Notes under the pieces: generated by a model | What the model was told of the DNA's origin: nothing | Databases searched by the model: none | What the model saw: the letters and a program-made list of their open reading frames with translations, nothing else | Position numbers and translations under genes: made by a program | Part shown: piece after piece, positions 61,911 through 64,000 of the stretch | Numbering within the stretch: the first letter of the stretch is position 1 | Layout: every line of letters starts with the position of its first letter | Assembly: GCA_035456105.1 (NCBI GenBank) | Contig: DATIDV010000025.1 | Coordinates: forward strand, 62,001-126,000 | Direction of reading: 5' to 3' | DNA: 64,000 nucleotides | Origin: Viridibacterium sp035456105 | Lineage (GTDB): Bacteria > Pseudomonadota > Gammaproteobacteria > Burkholderiales > Rhodocyclaceae

Positions 61911-63590
61911 ATGCATCACACGAAAATGAAACTGACGGGCGCGCAGCTCGTTGTCAGGTTGCTTGAACAACAGGGCATCACCACGGTAGCAGGCATTCCG
62001 GGAGGCGCGGCGTTGCCGCTGTACGATGCCTTCGCCGAGCGCGACACGATCCGCCACGTACTGGCGCGACACGAGCAGGGCGCTGGTTTCATCGCCCAGG
62101 GCATGGCGCGCGCCAGTGGCAAGGCGGCAGTTTGTATGGCTTCCAGCGGCCCAGGTGCGACGAATCTGGTTACTGCGATTGCTGACGCCAAGCTCGATTC
62201 GATTCCGCTGGTGTGTATCACCGCCCAAGTGCCGCAAGCCATGATTGGTACCGACGCCTTCCAGGAGGTGGATACCTACGGCATCTCCATTCCGATTACG
62301 AAACATAACTATCTCGTGCGCAATGTTGCTGACCTGCTGCACGTGATTCCCGAAGCTTTCCGTCTTGCCGAGTCCGGCCGTCCCGGCCCGGTGTGGGTCG
62401 ATATTCCCAAGGACGTGCAGAGCGCCTCCATCGAGATCGAAGCCTTGCCGGAACCTGGCCGCCCCGCTGCGGCACCGGAGGTTGATCCGGACGAGGTGCG
62501 TCGAGCGGCCGAACTCATCAATGCGGCCAAAGCGCCTGTGCTGTATCTCGGCGGCGGCATCATCAATGCCAACGCTTCAGCGCAAGCCATCCTGCTTGCT
62601 GAACAAGCTGGCCTACCGACCACCATGACGCTGATGGGGCTCGGCGCCATGCCGTCCGACCATCCACTCTCGCTGGGTATGCTGGGCATGCATGGCGCGG
62701 CCTACACGAACTACATCCTGCAGGAGTCCGATCTGCTGATCGTGCTTGGTGCCCGCTTCGATGACCGAGCCATCGGCAAGGCCGAGAAATTCTGTCCGGA
62801 TGCGGCCATCATTCACATCGACATCGATCCAGCTGAACTGGGCAAGATCAAGCGTCCGCATGTGGGCATCTGCGGCGACGTCGGCAAGGTACTGGAAACC
62901 CTGCTGCCGCTCGTGCAGGTTCAATTGCGCAAGCCTTGGTTGGCGCGCATGAACGAGCTGCGCGAGGCACATCCACTCAAGACGCCAGATGTGGAAAACG
63001 CGCGCAGTCCCTATGGCCTGATCGCAGCTGTTGCGGAAGCGCTCGACGACGATGCCTTCATCGCTACAGATGTGGGCCAGCACCAGATGTGGGTGGCGCA
63101 GGCGTATCCGATCAATCGTCCGCGCCAGTTGCTTACCTCGGGCGGTCTCGGCACGATGGGTTTCGGCATGCCAGCGGCGCTGGGCGCAGCGATTGCGCAA
63201 CCGGAAAGTACTGTCGTGTGCTTCTCGGGCGACGGCAGCCTGAAGATGAACATCCAGGAGTTCGCCACGATGGCTGATGAGCAGGCAAACGTAAAAGTGA
63301 TCCTGATGAACAACCAGACACTGGGCATGGTGTACCAGCAGCAGGACATGCTCTATGACAAACGCTTCTTCGCGGTGAATTACAAGACACGTACGGATTT
63401 CGTGAAGATCGCCGAGGGCTTCGGCATCGGCGCCCTTGATCTCGACAAGGCAGACGACCCTCGTGCAGCTCTGACCGAAGAGCTCAATCGCCGCGGCCCC
63501 TGCCTGATCCACTGTTCAATTGATGTGGAGGCGAAAGTTCTGCCTTTCGTGCCGCCCGGCAAGTCCAACGTCGAAATGATCGGAGGCTGA
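61911..63590 (+). CDS. ilvB: Acetolactate synthase large subunit, isozyme I type
   Basis: ThDP and FAD enzyme making acetolactate or acetohydroxybutyrate for valine, leucine and isoleucine. The 559 residues contain GIPGGAALPLYDAF, the catalytic Glu in LARHEQGAGFIAQGMARASG, TDAFQEVDTYGISIPITKHN, and the ThDP motif GDGSLKMNIQEFATMADEQA. The blocks match E. coli IlvB (AHAS I) closely as I recall them. The ATG at 61911 is preceded by GGAGAG; a TTG at 61884 is less likely. Control by the upstream ivbL attenuator is predicted. ilvN follows one base later. Confidence 0.95.
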   Translation: MHHTKMKLTGAQLVVRLLEQQGITTVAGIPGGAALPLYDAFAERDTIRHVLARHEQGAGFIAQGMARASGKAAVCMASSGPGATNLVTAIADAKLDSIPLVCITAQVPQAMIGTDAFQEVDTYGISIPITKHNYLVRNVADLLHVIPEAFRLAESGRPGPVWVDIPKDVQSASIEIEALPEPGRPAAAPEVDPDEVRRAAELINAAKAPVLYLGGGIINANASAQAILLAEQAGLPTTMTLMGLGAMPSDHPLSLGMLGMHGAAYTNYILQESDLLIVLGARFDDRAIGKAEKFCPDAAIIHIDIDPAELGKIKRPHVGICGDVGKVLETLLPLVQVQLRKPWLARMNELREAHPLKTPDVENARSPYGLIAAVAEALDDDAFIATDVGQHQMWVAQAYPINRPRQLLTSGGLGTMGFGMPAALGAAIAQPESTVVCFSGDGSLKMNIQEFATMADEQANVKVILMNNQTLGMVYQQQDMLYDKRFFAVNYKTRTDFVKIAEGFGIGALDLDKADDPRAALTEELNRRGPCLIHCSIDVEAKVLPFVPPGKSNVEMIGG

Positions 63591-63591
63591 G

Positions 63592-63921
63592 ATGAGTATC
63601 GCAACTACCATGAATGTGAAAGAAGCTACCGCGGACCGCGGTTGTTTTGCCAAAGCAGTTCTGGAACTCACTGTGCACAATCACCCAGGCGTCATGTCGC
63701 ACGTCTCCGGACTCTTTGCGCGGCGTGCTTTCAATGTAGAAGGCATCCTGTGCATGCCGGTTGGCGACGGCACGCAAAGCCGTATCTGGCTTCTGGTGCG
63801 CGAAGATGAGCGGTTGCCGCAGATGGTCAGTCAGGTTGCCAAGCTTGAAGACGTGCTGTCCGTTGCGCGCCATGGCGCGGATCATCGCGTCTTCGAGCAG
63901 CTGGAGTCTTTCTTCGTGTAA
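63592..63921 (+). CDS. ilvN: Acetolactate synthase I small (regulatory) subunit
   Basis: A 109-residue single-ACT-domain subunit that activates IlvB and gives valine feedback inhibition. The sequence VLELTVHNHPGVMSHVSGLF, ARRAFNVEGILCMPVGDG, and IWLLVREDERLPQMVSQVAK resembles E. coli IlvN, and the length is the short AHAS I form (about 96) rather than the 160-residue IlvH form usual in betaproteobacteria. The 12-residue N-terminal extension is extra. It starts one base after the ilvB stop (GGAGGCTGAG ATG). Confidence 0.94.
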   Translation: MSIATTMNVKEATADRGCFAKAVLELTVHNHPGVMSHVSGLFARRAFNVEGILCMPVGDGTQSRIWLLVREDERLPQMVSQVAKLEDVLSVARHGADHRVFEQLESFFV

Positions 63922-63962
63922 TTATTGCAACGGGGCTTTCTCCCGCATGACGTGAACAACAC

Positions 63963-64000
63963 CAGGGCTCACAAAGCGATTTGTGAGCCCTGTTTTTTTT
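63963..64000 (+). terminator. Intrinsic terminator of the ilvBN operon
   Basis: CAGGGCTCACAAA (63963-63975), loop GCGA, TTTGTGAGCCCTG (63980-63992) and at least eight T up to the window edge. It shows that ilvBN is a closed unit without ilvC. Confidence 0.95.

Noticed and set aside
1..64000. CRISPR array, rRNA or tRNA genes, complete insertion sequences
   Set aside because: I saw no regularly spaced repeats, no rRNA or full tRNA, and no transposase. The only tRNA-like sequences are within ssrA and the 27-base fragment.

Overview
The window is dense, GC-rich bacterial chromosome with a betaproteobacterial gene order. Evidence for this is the glyA-nrdR-ribD cluster, the gyrA-serC-pheA-hisC-tyrA-aroA-cmk-rpsA-ihfB-lapA-lapB-ugd-hldA-hldD series, the ubiG-gph pair, AddAB-type recombination proteins, and a tmRNA whose tag reads ANDEQFAVAA. 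A Rhodocyclales-like genus is my best guess. The exact taxon cannot be fixed by reading alone.

Layout. 1-4.8 kb: end of an unknown gene and its terminator, moeB, then on the minus strand glyA-nrdR-ribD (one-carbon metabolism, ribonucleotide reductase control, riboflavin) and a histidine phosphatase. 5-7.4 kb: two TRAP transporter membrane subunits without a binding protein. 7.5-9.5 kb: a small phage-type protein and class I fumarase. 9.8-16.4 kb: a minus-strand signalling cassette (FixJ-like regulator, CheR, REC-EAL phosphodiesterase, large Cache hybrid kinase). 17-24 kb: exported msrB/msrA with a divergent AraC/GyrI regulator, an AlkD-like glycosylase, a pectate lyase lipoprotein, a TIGR02647 protein, dinB and a small orphan protein. 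24.2-26.5 kb: tex.

26.5-30.2 kb: a small integrative islet (tyrosine integrase, conserved hypothetical, AlpA) beside ssrA, with a beheaded nhaA at its far edge and an inverted, diverged copy of the tmRNA 3' end. 30.2-33.9 kb: gph, ubiG, an OmpA-family protein and an MTA/SAH deaminase. 34-52.5 kb: the large plus-strand series from gyrA through aromatic amino acid genes, argS, cmk, rpsA, ihfB, lapAB and heptose/UDP-glucuronate genes to a comEA-like gene. 52.7-59.1 kb: fdxA and addBA. 59.2-61.5 kb: a CBS protein and fadD.

61.6-64 kb holds the most striking item. It is a complete attenuator-controlled ilvBN operon of the enterobacterial AHAS I type. It is preceded by a 33-codon leader peptide whose valine-rich tail nearly matches E. 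coli IvbL as I remember it, followed by a strong intrinsic terminator before ilvB.

Other notable signals are a REPIN-like palindrome whose two tips form the stop codons of two convergent genes, an ssrA promoter whose -10 box includes the stop codon of gph, Ala at the GyrA position 83 quinolone site, and argS interposed between aroA and cmk. All functions are read from motifs and remembered families; no database search was possible.
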